Source of the DNA: Methylovirgula sp. 4M-Z18
GTDB lineage: Bacteria > Pseudomonadota > Alphaproteobacteria > Rhizobiales > Beijerinckiaceae
DNA length: 64,000 nucleotides
Assembly (NCBI RefSeq): GCF_037890675.1
Contig: NZ_CP149574.1
Coordinates: 1,178,001-1,242,000 of the forward strand
Direction of reading: 5' to 3'
In this document: positions 45,503-55,168 of the stretch, piece after piece
Position numbering within the stretch: position 1 is the first letter of the stretch
Layout: each line of letters begins with the position of its first letter
Translations under genes and position numbers: made by a program
Notes under the pieces: generated by a model
What the model saw: only the letters and a program-made list of their open reading frames with translations
What the model was told of the DNA's origin: nothing
Database searches by the model: none

Positions 45503-46419
45503 TTTTTACAGCCTTTCGAAATGCGTCTTGTTGTCAATCGGTACGCCCATTCATTGAATCGGACGACCTCTGTGGCTTCCCCGAAAACTCACCTTCCTAC
45601 CGATCCGAGCCAGTTCGACTTAATCCTTTAAGTTCTTCCTGGCCAATTCCGCACCCAGACGATCATGCCGACGGACTTATTAATAATATTAGGCCCATAA
45701 ACCTATGTATATTTATGCCCAGGCCATTCTTCTTGCCGTCCTGACAACGATCAACGCCAGTCTTTAAGGGGTGGGCGTTAGCCCAACAAAAAAACTGGAA
45801 CTCTGGAGCTCCTCGAAACTTTCGTATTCGTTTTGCATTGATATGTGTAACAATTCACAAATACACAAAAGTCCCCTGGAGCTCAAGCACGAATCACCCA
45901 AACTTAACGCCGCCTAAAGTAGTAGGCGATACTTAAGTTTACCCGTGCGTCGCAGAGATCTTGTACAAATGTCAGAACGATCCAGGATCCGGATCGGCGG
46001 TATCACTTTAATTAAAGAGGCTCAGTAAGCCGATGGAGAAGGTGACATCGACAGGCGGACCGCCAATATCTTCGATGCCTTCGCCCACCGCTCCGCGATC
46101 GAGCCCAAATTCGCCAACTTAATGCTCTGATCATCCGAAAAGTTTGGGGTCATGGTGGCGGAAGAGGGATACCGCCAATACAGTTCTGTAACCGAGTTTG
46201 TTGGTTAAGGGAACTTCCTAGCCCATGCCAACAGGTTTAACTCCAGCCCTCGCAATCAAAGATCAAGCCATTGAAACTAAACAAGTTTCTATGGCTTTTG
46301 AGTCTGGAAATCTCCCATCTCCAAACCCACCGTGGAAGCACACAGGAAGCGTTGGGAAGAAAGGTCCAGCGTAAAATCGGCGGAAACTTTTCCGCAATAG
46401 GTGTCGCAGTTGCAACGGC
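45503..46419. other. Degenerate stretch without an intact gene
   Basis: About 0.9 kb, AT-rich around 45650-45950, with no frame I can support. Fragments around 46030-46130 look like decayed coding DNA. It lies between two remnants and looks like eroded accessory sequence. Confidence 0.6.
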
Positions 46420-47005
46420 TCATGGCAGCAGAGGGCCTTGACCCGTCTTCGGCAAAGCAAGACTGAGAACCGCCAAGGCTACCAGGGAAGCGCCAGCAGA
46501 ACCCGCAAATGCTGCATTGTAGCCGAAGTGGTCGACAATCAAGCCAGCGGCTGAACCACTGGGCGAAGCGCCGACACCCTGCGCGATCGCCACAGCGCCC
46601 AGCGCCAGATTGTATCGGCCCGTCCCAGCCATCACGTCCGCGACGACGAGCGGCGTCAGCACGCCCCAGATGCCGGCGCCGAGACATCCGGCAACTGGAC
46701 GCCGATCAACCAGGCACTGTTGTTCGACAACATGTAAAGTAGAGCCCGCAAAGGAAGAATTGCAAAGCCGATGAGCAGCACAGGCTTGCGGCCGCATTCC
46801 TCCGCCTTTCGTCCGGCCAAGAGCGCGATCGGCAGCACCACCACCTGGGCAGCGATTATGCACGATGACATCATCGCGGTGGCGAATTCCTTATTCGCGA
46901 CTGCGAGTTTTGTCCAACGAGTGGCGGCAGCGGCGCGTTTGCAGAGTGGAACAGCATGGTGCTGTGCGCGAAGATCGCGAGTGGACGGTTCTCGAAGAGA
47001 GCTCG
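46420..47005 (-). pseudogene. MFS transporter pseudogene, frameshifted and 5'-truncated
   Basis: MFS-type sequence continues over three frames of the minus strand. From about 47000 to 46910 it reads LFENRPLAIFAHSTMLFHSA; then a shift gives LAVANKEFATAMMSSCIIAA, later GRKPVLLIGFAILPLRALLY; near 46690 another shift gives GAGIWGVLTPLVVADVMAGT, later AAGLIVDHFGYNAAFAGSAG. The order is that of one MFS protein, so it has at least two frameshifts and lacks the first half. Confidence 0.75.
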
Positions 47006-47255
47006 CCAACCTCAGCCTTGTTTTATTGAGACGGTCGGGTCGGCACCCCGGGCGCGTTCATGATCGTGACCTGCCGCCAAGAAACTGGACGGCTGCATCC
47101 TCCCGGCGTGATCGAACGCACCGGTGCTGAAACGGAAGTAAGATCGTCGATACCCAACAATACAAGCCGCATTGGGACGCGATGCCCTGTTTTGGGATTT
47201 TCGCCCCATAGCGTCTTGACGCGCGTCATGTTATCGATACCTTATAAAGGTTTCC

Positions 47256-47504
47256 TGCGAAAACGGTGCACAGACAGGTGAAATATCGCAACAATGTTGT
47301 CGAGGCCGACCACGGTAAATTCAGGCGTCTGATCAAGCCGACGCTCGGTTTCAAGTCCATGAAGACGGCCTTTGCCACGCTCAAAGGCTTCGAGAGGTCG
47401 TGAACGCGCCGCCCAAGGGCCAGGTAGCACTCTGGCAATATGAGGATGGCATCACGCGAGAAGCGCGTCTCATCGATAAGCAGTTCGGTGCCCACTCGGT
47501 CTGA
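47256..47504 (+). pseudogene. IS6-family transposase remnant (C-terminal end)
   Basis: The plus strand encodes HRQVKYRNNVVEADHGKFRR, then GFKSMKTAFATLKGFE; this is the C-terminal DDE region of IS6/IS26-type transposases (the N-N-x-V-E-A-D-H-G-x-L box). A frameshift at about 47396 moves it to VVNAPPKGQVALWQYEDGIT, then LIDKQFGAHSV and a stop at 47502-47504. The N-terminal two thirds and the left terminal repeat are absent. Confidence 0.75.
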
Positions 47505-47641
47505 AGCAGCAACCATTCTCCGTTTCCGCATCCGCCATCGTTCTTGGAAACAGGGCCCAAGTGATTGGGAAAATGTAACTTGTCCAGCACCCTGTAGCAA
47601 AAAATTTGTTCTGTGCAAATTAACAGGAACTCAGTCTAGAA

Positions 47642-48970
47642 ATGCCTGAATCACGCGAACTTTTCACCTACGCACGGGATCTGTGGGCGTCGCGGTATCC
47701 GAGAACGTTTACGGAAATGATGCAGTTGATTCTGGAACTGCAACAGATCGACGGCTCATTCAACATTCTTGCCATCGACATGCGTCCCGATGACCCCGCT
47801 CAATTTCCGCTGGAGGTGCTGCGTAAGACGTTTGGAGTCCGCAATCCGCTCGGGATGAGCTACCCAGCCAACAAGACACTGGGAAGCTATCCGGATCAGG
47901 ACTTTCAACGACGCCTAGTCATTCCCCCCTACGTTCAGGTCAAGGAAAGTGGTGAAGTAAAGATTAGTTCGGTGAATGCACGCGTGTTAGATAAGGTCGC
48001 CGCTTATGATCGTATGATCTTACCGCTCAAAGCGACAGGAGGTCAGGTCGAATACGCCCTGTCTTTGGTCAATATGCGCTTCAGCTTGCCTGTGGCCAAA
48101 GCGATGGCGACGACTTTGACGGCCCAAGAGCGGACAGTCATCCGACTCCTGTACAATGGTTTTTCAAATTGTGAAGTCGCGACCAAATTGTGCCGGTCGG
48201 AGCGCGAAATCGATGAAATATTGGGTACGATCGTCAGAAAGCTTGATGCCCGCAACATTGTCCATGCGATCGCGCTTGCAATGGCACGGGATATCGCTGA
48301 GGTGACGCCATTGTCATCGGCTTTGGCGCGACCATTTTCGGAGCGCCTGCTGGCTGACTTGCTTGGCAGACAAGCTGCGGCGGTGGTCGCTGTTGATGCC
48401 AATGCGCGACTGTTGTTCGCCAACCGTGCCGCTGAGGTAATTTTGGCTGATGGCGGGTTAAGTCTTCAGCGCGGGATACTGCAAGCTGAAGCTGTTCCCG
48501 AGACGACAGCTCTTCACGAGCAGATCGCCGACTGCGCCATGGACGTTTTCGGCACATGTGCGCGATATGCTGTTGCCACGCGTTCTCCCGGCCGTCCCCC
48601 CTTGTCGCTCCTCGTCACGCAATTGCCCGACCGTTGTGATCAGGCTGGCGTCGCAGGCCATGCTGTTGCCGTTTTTATTGCTGATCCCGAGCGCATGCAA
48701 TATCCGGCATCGGCGCAGTTGCAGCGGCAATTCGGCTTGACTCGCGCAGAAGCGGCAATGGCGCTTGAGATATTGAAGACTGAGGGCGTATCGGCGGCCG
48801 CCGAACGACTCGGAATTACGGTAGGAACTGCAAAGTCGCACTTGGTTCGAATTTTTGATAAAACCAACACGCGCCGTCAGGCTGAGCTGGTGCGGCTTTT
48901 GCTGGGCATGAGCCATGGCATTTGGGAGGAGAGTGGTAAACGGGCTGTTGGAATCAAAAAAAGAGCTTAG
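47642..48970 (+). CDS. Transcriptional regulator with two LuxR-type HTH domains
   Basis: 442 residues. Residues about 1-155 resemble a PAS/GAF-like sensor (starts MPESRELFTYARDLWASRYP). Residues about 159-215 (LTAQERTVIRLLYNGFSNCE, then VATKLCRSEREIDEILGTIV, KLDARNIVHAI) match the LuxR/GerE HTH layout, with divergence at the recognition helix. A second sensor-like part follows (VVAVDANARLLFANRAAEVI), then a C-terminal HTH (FGLTRAEAAMALEILKTEGV, then GITVGTAKSHLVRIFDKTNT). The second HTH is the more canonical. It lies at the right edge of the remnant region with no evident target. Confidence 0.8.
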   Translation: MPESRELFTYARDLWASRYPRTFTEMMQLILELQQIDGSFNILAIDMRPDDPAQFPLEVLRKTFGVRNPLGMSYPANKTLGSYPDQDFQRRLVIPPYVQVKESGEVKISSVNARVLDKVAAYDRMILPLKATGGQVEYALSLVNMRFSLPVAKAMATTLTAQERTVIRLLYNGFSNCEVATKLCRSEREIDEILGTIVRKLDARNIVHAIALAMARDIAEVTPLSSALARPFSERLLADLLGRQAAAVVAVDANARLLFANRAAEVILADGGLSLQRGILQAEAVPETTALHEQIADCAMDVFGTCARYAVATRSPGRPPLSLLVTQLPDRCDQAGVAGHAVAVFIADPERMQYPASAQLQRQFGLTRAEAAMALEILKTEGVSAAAERLGITVGTAKSHLVRIFDKTNTRRQAELVRLLLGMSHGIWEESGKRAVGIKKRA

Positions 48971-49318
48971 GTATCAAATTTGCTCTAAATTCGCCGATGG
49001 CCGCTGTCATTGCCCACGTACGAATCACAATTCGCAATTGTCGCTGTGCCGCATGGGCGCTTTGTTTGCGGTTGCGTTTCTGCACCAAAAGCCTTCGGTG
49101 ATCTTTCCACCGGTCCTTCGCGTAACTTGTCAATAGGCATGGTCAGATGATCAGCTTGCTCGCGCGTGCCTTCGTTCCGGCGTCATCTGGGTTGGTACTT
49201 TCTTGAATGCCACGGAGCTCTTGTTGCTGTCGGGTGATGAGGATCGTCGGCTTGTCCCCTCGCGGCCCCCGGATATCGGGTGGCCGCGATTGGTTTGGTC
49301 GGGCTGGGTCGTGAGCGG
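48971..49318. other. Intergenic, nothing recognised
   Basis: About 350 bases between the tandem-HTH regulator and the IalB-family gene, which converge. I see no gene, repeat or clear terminator. Confidence 0.5.
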
Positions 49319-49897
49319 TTACTTCATCAGGGCATTGGTGCGGTCGAAGCCGCCGGGAAAGCCTTTGAGGGGGATGGTAAAGGGGATCTCCTTGCCGCCG
49401 TCAGCGAAGGCCTTGACCTTGAGCGCTGTTGCGCCGCGCAAGGCTGCGAGCGCTTTTGCGTCGAAGTCGAGCATCACGACACAGCCGGCCGGCAAGCACG
49501 TGTGGAAGTGCAGGGGAGCAGTCGGCGGCAAGTTGTCGATCTGGACGATGGCGCCCTGATCGAGCACCAGTCCGAACGGCAGGATCAAGGTGCCTTGAAC
49601 GCCATTTTGTGCCGGATGCAATTCAATGGCGAGGGCTCGCTGATGCGAGTTGGCGTCAACCTGTTCGAGCAACAGTCCGCAATTCTTGCCGCTCTGCCCA
49701 GTTGAGCAACTGACGGTCCAATCATCGTGGCGTTCCTGCAGCGCTGTGGCGCCGCCAGGCAAGCTCTCCTTCGCAGAAAGCGGCTCGGAGGTCGATTGCT
49801 GGGCTGCGACGGGCAAGGCTGACATCACGGGGGCGCCAAGCAACAGGGTGATGGCGAGGAGTCGGGTGAGCGGCCGGGTAAGTGCGAAGTTAAACAT
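49319..49897 (-). CDS. Invasion-associated locus B (IalB) family protein
   Basis: 192 residues. A signal peptide (ALTRPLTRLLAITLLLGAPV, cleavage near VAAQQ) is followed by the IalB-type domain: HDDWTVSCSTGQSGKNCGLL (Cys pair), then LILPFGLVLDQGAIVQIDNL, FHTCLPAGCVVMLDFDAKAL and IPFTIPLKGFPGGFDRTNAL. IalB was named in Bartonella for erythrocyte invasion, but free-living Rhizobiales carry many copies, so an envelope-stress or periplasmic role is as likely. It is on the same strand as, and downstream of, a giant autotransporter whose terminator lies between. Confidence 0.9.
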   Translation of the reverse strand: MFNFALTRPLTRLLAITLLLGAPVMSALPVAAQQSTSEPLSAKESLPGGATALQERHDDWTVSCSTGQSGKNCGLLLEQVDANSHQRALAIELHPAQNGVQGTLILPFGLVLDQGAIVQIDNLPPTAPLHFHTCLPAGCVVMLDFDAKALAALRGATALKVKAFADGGKEIPFTIPLKGFPGGFDRTNALMK

Positions 49898-49933
49898 CAG
49901 GGACTTTCCAGAGATTCTGCCGGAGGTGAGGAG

Positions 49934-49980
49934 AAAACCGCCGGGCCCGAGACTGTTGGGGTTGGGGTCGGGCCCGGCGG
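49934..49980 (-). terminator. Rho-independent terminator of the autotransporter gene
   Basis: On the minus strand, the 13-bp stem CCGCCGGGCCCGA / TCGGGCCCGGCGG (arms at 49968-49980 and 49938-49950) is followed by TTTT. It lies 76 bases past the autotransporter stop and before the IalB gene. Confidence 0.75.
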
Positions 49981-50056
49981 CAAAGCCGACACGAGGCCGG
50001 CTTATTGGTCAAAGGAATTGGTGCCGGCGACGCGGCGGGTGGGGTTGCGGATTGGT

Positions 50057-53000
50057 TCACCAATTGAACCTGAGGCCGATTTTGCCGTCGTAGCCATGGC
50101 GGCGGCCGTCGAGGCCGAGCTGGTAGCCGAGGCTGGCGTTGAGCACAGCGTTGTGGGTGATCTGGCCGCTCACCCCGGCATTCAGCTCGCCCCAGCTGCC
50201 GCCGAGGTTGGACTGGAACGGCAGGAAGCCGGTGGCGGAGGAGAACTCGGTCTTGTTGTCGCCGAGGAACTCGTGCCAGAGGTTGGCGCGCAGCCAGGTG
50301 GTCATCACCCGCGGCTGGGCACCCTCCTCGAGGGCAAAGGTGCGGGCGACGCGCAGGCCGAGGCGGCCGGCCAGCGACTGGGCCGCCTTGAAGCGCACGG
50401 TGGCGGCAACATCGGCGGCCTGGTCGAGATTGATGTGCTGATATTCCAGTTGCGCCTGCGGCTCGGCGATCCAGCCGTTGCCGAGCTGCACCGGATAGCC
50501 GCCCTCGAGCGAGGCGGCGAGGCCGAGGCCCTGGGTCGACAGGCCGATGGCATTGGCCAGCCCGGCGCTGCGGGAGGAGCGGGCCGTGACGCTGTCGTAC
50601 CAGGTGGCCTGGGCGACGGCGTCGGCATACCAGCCGGAGCGGCCGAAATGGGTGCCGTAGGCGCCGAACGAATAGGCGTCGAAGCTTGTGGTGCCGGCGA
50701 GCGTGCCGCCGGCATGGGTGACATTGCCGCTCAGATGGCCGATGGCGCCATAGACGCCGGCATGATCGCGCGCGCCGTCGTCATGGCTCTGGCGGTACAG
50801 GTCGAGGCCGGCCTGGGCGGCACTGAGGCCATAGTTGAGCTTCGGGCCGTTGCTGTAGATCGTGGTGCCGCCGACGTCGCCGTGCTGGCCGATGACGCGC
50901 CCCCAGGCGCCGTTCAGCACGGGATTATTGGGATTGAGCCCCGGGTTGCCGCGCAATTGCTCTTCCTCGCCGACGCGCTCGTGCAGCGTATCGAGCAGGG
51001 TGCGGCCATAGAGCTGGGCCATCGAGGGCAAGGCGGTATAGAGCGAGACTTCCTGGCGGTAGTTGGGGGTGGAGGAATTGGGGTCGCTCACCGGCAGGGT
51101 CGAGCGCAGATACCAATCATCGGAGCTGCTGCCGTCGGTGCTGCCGCGATAGAGCGTATATTCGTAGGGTCCGGCGATCACCCGGCTCTTGAGGGTGAAG
51201 GCACTGGCCGCGGTGGTGGCGCCGTTGATCGCATCGACGACCAGGATGCCGTTGCCGTAGGTGAGCGCGCCGGCGCCGCCGACATTGGTGATGAGCAAGC
51301 CGGAGGTGCCGGTGGCGGTGCCGCCATTGATGACGAGCAGGTCGGAGGGGGAGCCGTCGGTGCCGAGATAAGTGTTGAGGGCCACAACGCTGCCGCTGCC
51401 GCCGACATAGGAGCCAACATTCAGCGAATTGCCGATGCCGCTGCCGCCGACCTGGGCGAGGCCGTCGTTGATGAGGGTGCCGTTGATGGTGAAGGTGCCC
51501 TTGGCGCCGCCGCTAAAAGCGCCGACCGCATCGGCGACGGCGATGGTGCCGTCATTCGTCACGGTGCCGGCGACAGAGCCATAGCCGCCGAGGGTGGCGC
51601 CGGCGGCCACCGAGGTGGCGCCGCCGCCGGTCAGCGCGCCCGTGGCGCTGAGCGCCAGCGTGCCGGCCGCGACCGTGGTGGTGCCGGTATAGGTGCTGAC
51701 GGCGGTGAGCACGGTGGTGCCCGAGCCGATCTGGGTAAGCTTGCCGGTGCCGGAGATGACGCCGGTGAAGGTGTAGAGGTTGGAGCGGTCGAAGGCCAGG
51801 GTGCCGTTGTCGGTGACATTGCCGAGGATGGAGCCGGTGGTGCCGCCATTGCCGAGCTGGAGGGTGCCGGCTTCGATAATGGTGCCGCCGCTATAGGTGT
51901 TGGCGGCGGTGGTGATCAGCGTGCCGGTGCCTTCGCTGGTCAGCGCCCCGACGCCGCTGAACGGGCTGGTCGCCGTCACCGTATAGCCGGCATTGTCGAT
52001 GGTCAGGCCGCCGCTCTGGATGTTGAGCTCGGTGCCGGAGAAGCCGGCGACGAAGGCGCTGTTGCTGGCGAGCGCGGTGAGCTCGCCATTGTTGAAATTG
52101 ACCTGGGCGCTGCCCGCGCCGCCGGTGAGCGCCAGGGTTTGCAGCTCGCCGAGGCTGGTCAGGTTCAGCGTGCCGGTCGAGCCCGATTGCGCCGCCACCA
52201 CCACGCCACCCTTGGCGATGACCAGGCCGCTGTTCGTCACGTTCAGCGTGCCGGTGCCGGCATTGCCCACCGTGATGGTGCTGTTGTCGGTCCAGGTCGA
52301 ACCCGCGCCGGTGACCGTGACCGTGCCGACACCGGTGGCCTGGTTGCCGATGACGCTCACCGTGCTGATCAGCGTGCCGCCATTTTGAACGGTCAGGGTG
52401 CCGGTGCCGGCATTGCCGACGATCGGATCGCCGGTGTCGTCCCAGGTCGAGCCGGTGCCGTCGATCAGAACCGTGCCCACCCCGCTCGCCGCGTCGCCGA
52501 CGGTCCCCGAGCCGCTCGTGACATAGCCGCCGGACAGGATCGACAGCGACCCGGTCCCCGTCTCGCCGACAACCAACGCCCCGCTCGCCGTCAATGATGA
52601 GCCAGAGCCTGTCACAAGGATCGTGCCGGTCGCGCTGGTCGTCGATGCGGTCGTTCTGGCGGGAGAGCTTGTAACCACGCCGAGGGTGACGCTGCCGCTC
52701 GTGACTTGGCCGCCGTTTTCGATGGTGAGCGTGCCGTTGGCGCGATCGTCCCAGGTGGTGATGCCGACAACCAGGTCATTGGTATTGGTCCAGGTGGCAT
52801 TCGAGACGATCGCCGTCGCCTGATGGCCGTTGCCGATCCAGGCTTCTCCCGTTTTGACGGATGCACCGCCGGAAACCGTCATCGTCGCGGTTCCGGCTTC
52901 GCCGAGGCCAAGCTGGCCGCTGACCGTCAGGCTCGAACTACTGCCATTGACGACGACGGTGCCGACGCCGGTCGGATAGTCGCCGGCATGCAGGCCGCCG

Positions 53001-55168
53001 GTGACCACGACCGTGCCGCCATTGGTGATCGAGAGGCTTCCGGTGCCGACATAGCCGACCAGGAACTCACCGGTGTTCGTCCAGCTCGAGCCGGCACCAT
53101 CGACCGAGACAGCGCCGCTCGCCGTCGAGGTCCAGCCACCGATATAGGACGCGCCCGCCGCGATCACCGCGCCGCCGTTGCTCACCGTCACAGTGCCCGT
53201 GCCCGAACTGCCGACCGTGATCGAGCCGCTGCTGGTCAACGTCGAGCCGGAACCGTCAACCGTCACCGTGCCCGTGCCTGTGCTCGCATTGCCAATGATC
53301 ACGGCGCCACTCGTTACGGCGCCAGCATTCTTGACCGTCAGTGTACCCTTTCCGGCATTCCCGACATAGATCGTGCCGCTGTTGGTCCAGGTCGACCCGG
53401 AACCCGTCACCTTAACGGTGCCGGTGCCGTCGCTATTGTCACCGATGTAGGTATTGGGACTGGAGGTCAGTGTCCCTTTGTTCTGCACCGTCAAGGTACC
53501 GACACCGTCTCGTCCCACAAGCAGACCGGTGGTGTAGAGGGGTGTATTGACGACCGTCCAGCTTGAACCGCTGCCGTCGATGGTCACGGTGCCAGTTGCG
53601 GTGCTGGCGTTGCCAAGCAGGCCGCCTCCGCTCGTCACGGTCGCGCCATTGGTGATCGATAGCGTCCCCGTGCCAGCGGCGCCAACCTGGATCCAGCTAT
53701 TGTTCGTGAGAGATGAGCCAGAGCCATCCACGGTAACGGTGCCAACACTGGTTGATGATCCGGCGATATAGATTTGGCCGCTTGCATAGGTGTCTGAGAC
53801 CTTTGCGCCGTTGGTGATCGATAACGCCCCCGTGCCAGCGAGGCCAACCTCGATCCAGCCGCTGCTGGTCAACGACGAGCCCGATCCAGTCACGGTGAGG
53901 GTGCCAGTGGAACCGGAGTTATTGCCGAGAATGGTTGACCAGCCGCTGGTGACAGCACCAGCATCGCTGATCGTAAGTACGCCGGCTCCGCTATTGCCAA
54001 CGTAGAGAGACGAGCTGTTGGTCAGGGTGGATCCGCTGCCATCGACGGTCACCGTTCCCTTCGATCCGGAGGAGTTGCCAAGGACAAGGGCATTGCTGAC
54101 GCTCAATGTCCCGCCGCTCGTCAGGCTGACCATTCCAACGCTGGTGCTGGCGTTGCCGACGTAGAGGTTGTTGGCGGTGGTGACGGCGCCGCTGGAGCTG
54201 ATCGTCAGCGCACCGGTGCCGCCATTGCCGACATACATGTAGCCGGCCGAATTGGTGAGCTTGGAGCCGGAGCCGGTGACAGTCACGGTGCCGGTCGAGC
54301 CCGAGGCGTTGGCGATGGTGACGCTATTGGTGTTGGTCAGCGTACCGCCGTCCTTAATGGTCAGCGTGCCGGTCCCTGAATTGCCAACGACGAGCTGGGC
54401 GCTGGTCAGCGTTGAGGCGTCGATCGTCACCGTGCCGGTCGACCGGCTTGAGACACCGAGGGTCATCGTGCTGGCAACGGTGGCGGTCGCGCCACTGGTG
54501 AGGGTCAGCGTACCAGTGCCACCAGTGCCGACATACAGCACCTGCGCGATGGTGAGCTTCGAGCTGGAGCCATCGACGGTGACTGTTCCCTTCGATCCAG
54601 AGGCGTTTGCAAGGACAAGGGCGTTGCCGACGGTCAACGTTCCGCCGCTTGACAGGCTGACCGTTCCCACACCGGTAATGGTGTTGCCGACATAGAGGTT
54701 GGAGGCGGTGGAGGCGGCGCCGCTGGAGCTGATTGTCAGCGTTCCGGTGCCGGCATTGCCGATAAACATATAGCCGGCGGAGTTGGTAAGCTTCGAGCCG
54801 GAACCGGTGACGGTGACCGAGCCCGTCGAGCCGGTCGCGTTGCCAATGGCCACACTGTTGGCGTTGGTCAGCGTGCTGCCGTTCTGGATGGTCAGGCCGC
54901 CCGAGGTGCCGCTGGTGTTGCCAATAAAGAGGGCGCCGCTTGTTGCCGTTGCGGCGCTTGACACGCCCAGCACCGTCGCATTCGGCGACTGGGTGGTGAT
55001 GACCACGGTGCCGGTCGTGGGCACCCCGCCGGACCAGTTGCCGGCGGTCGCCCAATTGGTGCTGGTCGCGCCGGTCCAGGTCTGCGCCTGCGCCCCACCG
55101 GCCAGCAGGCCGCCCACCAGCGCGGTTGTTGCCAGCAGCGCAATCTTCAAGCCTCGCGATCGCTTCAC
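50057..55168 (-). CDS. Type V autotransporter with a repeat-rich passenger
   Basis: 1703 residues from the GTG at 55168; GGGGA lies upstream and the protein begins with a signal peptide (KRSRGLKIALLATTALVGGL, near AQAQT). A longer frame to 55561 encodes a basic, non-conserved leader and is rejected. Residues about 45-1000 consist of more than 20 short repeats of the form (Y)VGNxGTGTLTIxxGG alternating with GSTGTVTVDGSGSxLT, as in beta-helix autotransporter-associated repeats. Two 531-bp-spaced blocks are near-duplicates. Next come PATR-like repeats (GTLITTAANTYSGGTIIEAG). The C-terminal ~280 residues form the beta-barrel (WGRVIGQHGDVGG to the final KIGLRFNW, ending in Trp). It probably displays an adhesin-like passenger on the outer membrane. 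Confidence 0.92.
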   Translation of the reverse strand: MKRSRGLKIALLATTALVGGLLAGGAQAQTWTGATSTNWATAGNWSGGVPTTGTVVITTQSPNATVLGVSSAATATSGALFIGNTSGTSGGLTIQNGSTLTNANSVAIGNATGSTGSVTVTGSGSKLTNSAGYMFIGNAGTGTLTISSSGAASTASNLYVGNTITGVGTVSLSSGGTLTVGNALVLANASGSKGTVTVDGSSSKLTIAQVLYVGTGGTGTLTLTSGATATVASTMTLGVSSRSTGTVTIDASTLTSAQLVVGNSGTGTLTIKDGGTLTNTNSVTIANASGSTGTVTVTGSGSKLTNSAGYMYVGNGGTGALTISSSGAVTTANNLYVGNASTSVGMVSLTSGGTLSVSNALVLGNSSGSKGTVTVDGSGSTLTNSSSLYVGNSGAGVLTISDAGAVTSGWSTILGNNSGSTGTLTVTGSGSSLTSSGWIEVGLAGTGALSITNGAKVSDTYASGQIYIAGSSTSVGTVTVDGSGSSLTNNSWIQVGAAGTGTLSITNGATVTSGGGLLGNASTATGTVTIDGSGSSWTVVNTPLYTTGLLVGRDGVGTLTVQNKGTLTSSPNTYIGDNSDGTGTVKVTGSGSTWTNSGTIYVGNAGKGTLTVKNAGAVTSGAVIIGNASTGTGTVTVDGSGSTLTSSGSITVGSSGTGTVTVSNGGAVIAAGASYIGGWTSTASGAVSVDGAGSSWTNTGEFLVGYVGTGSLSITNGGTVVVTGGLHAGDYPTGVGTVVVNGSSSSLTVSGQLGLGEAGTATMTVSGGASVKTGEAWIGNGHQATAIVSNATWTNTNDLVVGITTWDDRANGTLTIENGGQVTSGSVTLGVVTSSPARTTASTTSATGTILVTGSGSSLTASGALVVGETGTGSLSILSGGYVTSGSGTVGDAASGVGTVLIDGTGSTWDDTGDPIVGNAGTGTLTVQNGGTLISTVSVIGNQATGVGTVTVTGAGSTWTDNSTITVGNAGTGTLNVTNSGLVIAKGGVVVAAQSGSTGTLNLTSLGELQTLALTGGAGSAQVNFNNGELTALASNSAFVAGFSGTELNIQSGGLTIDNAGYTVTATSPFSGVGALTSEGTGTLITTAANTYSGGTIIEAGTLQLGNGGTTGSILGNVTDNGTLAFDRSNLYTFTGVISGTGKLTQIGSGTTVLTAVSTYTGTTTVAAGTLALSATGALTGGGATSVAAGATLGGYGSVAGTVTNDGTIAVADAVGAFSGGAKGTFTINGTLINDGLAQVGGSGIGNSLNVGSYVGGSGSVVALNTYLGTDGSPSDLLVINGGTATGTSGLLITNVGGAGALTYGNGILVVDAINGATTAASAFTLKSRVIAGPYEYTLYRGSTDGSSSDDWYLRSTLPVSDPNSSTPNYRQEVSLYTALPSMAQLYGRTLLDTLHERVGEEEQLRGNPGLNPNNPVLNGAWGRVIGQHGDVGGTTIYSNGPKLNYGLSAAQAGLDLYRQSHDDGARDHAGVYGAIGHLSGNVTHAGGTLAGTTSFDAYSFGAYGTHFGRSGWYADAVAQATWYDSVTARSSRSAGLANAIGLSTQGLGLAASLEGGYPVQLGNGWIAEPQAQLEYQHINLDQAADVAATVRFKAAQSLAGRLGLRVARTFALEEGAQPRVMTTWLRANLWHEFLGDNKTEFSSATGFLPFQSNLGGSWGELNAGVSGQITHNAVLNASLGYQLGLDGRRHGYDGKIGLRFNW
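54010..54880 (-). repeat. Internal tandem duplication in the autotransporter gene (531-bp offset)
   Basis: Sequences at 54188 (GCCGCTGGAGCTGATCGTCA) and 54719 (GCCGCTGGAGCTGATTGTCA), and at 54252 and 54783, are the same with few changes. The spacing is exactly 531 bp (177 codons), so the frame is kept. Outer limits are approximate. Confidence 0.75.

Noticed and set aside
46985-47229. Minus-strand frame of about 68 codons between MFS and IS6 remnants
   Set aside because: No recognisable product; probably part of the eroded region.
50018-52597. 859-codon plus-strand frame opposite the autotransporter
   Set aside because: It is an antisense shadow of the Gly/Thr/Ser-rich repeats; the composition is monotonous Ala/Gly/Val/Glu, no domain or ribosome-binding site, and it ends inside the repeats.
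50100-55100. Regular repeats that might suggest a CRISPR array
   Set aside because: They are in-frame protein repeats of the autotransporter passenger; units vary in length and sequence and there are no unique spacers or cas genes.
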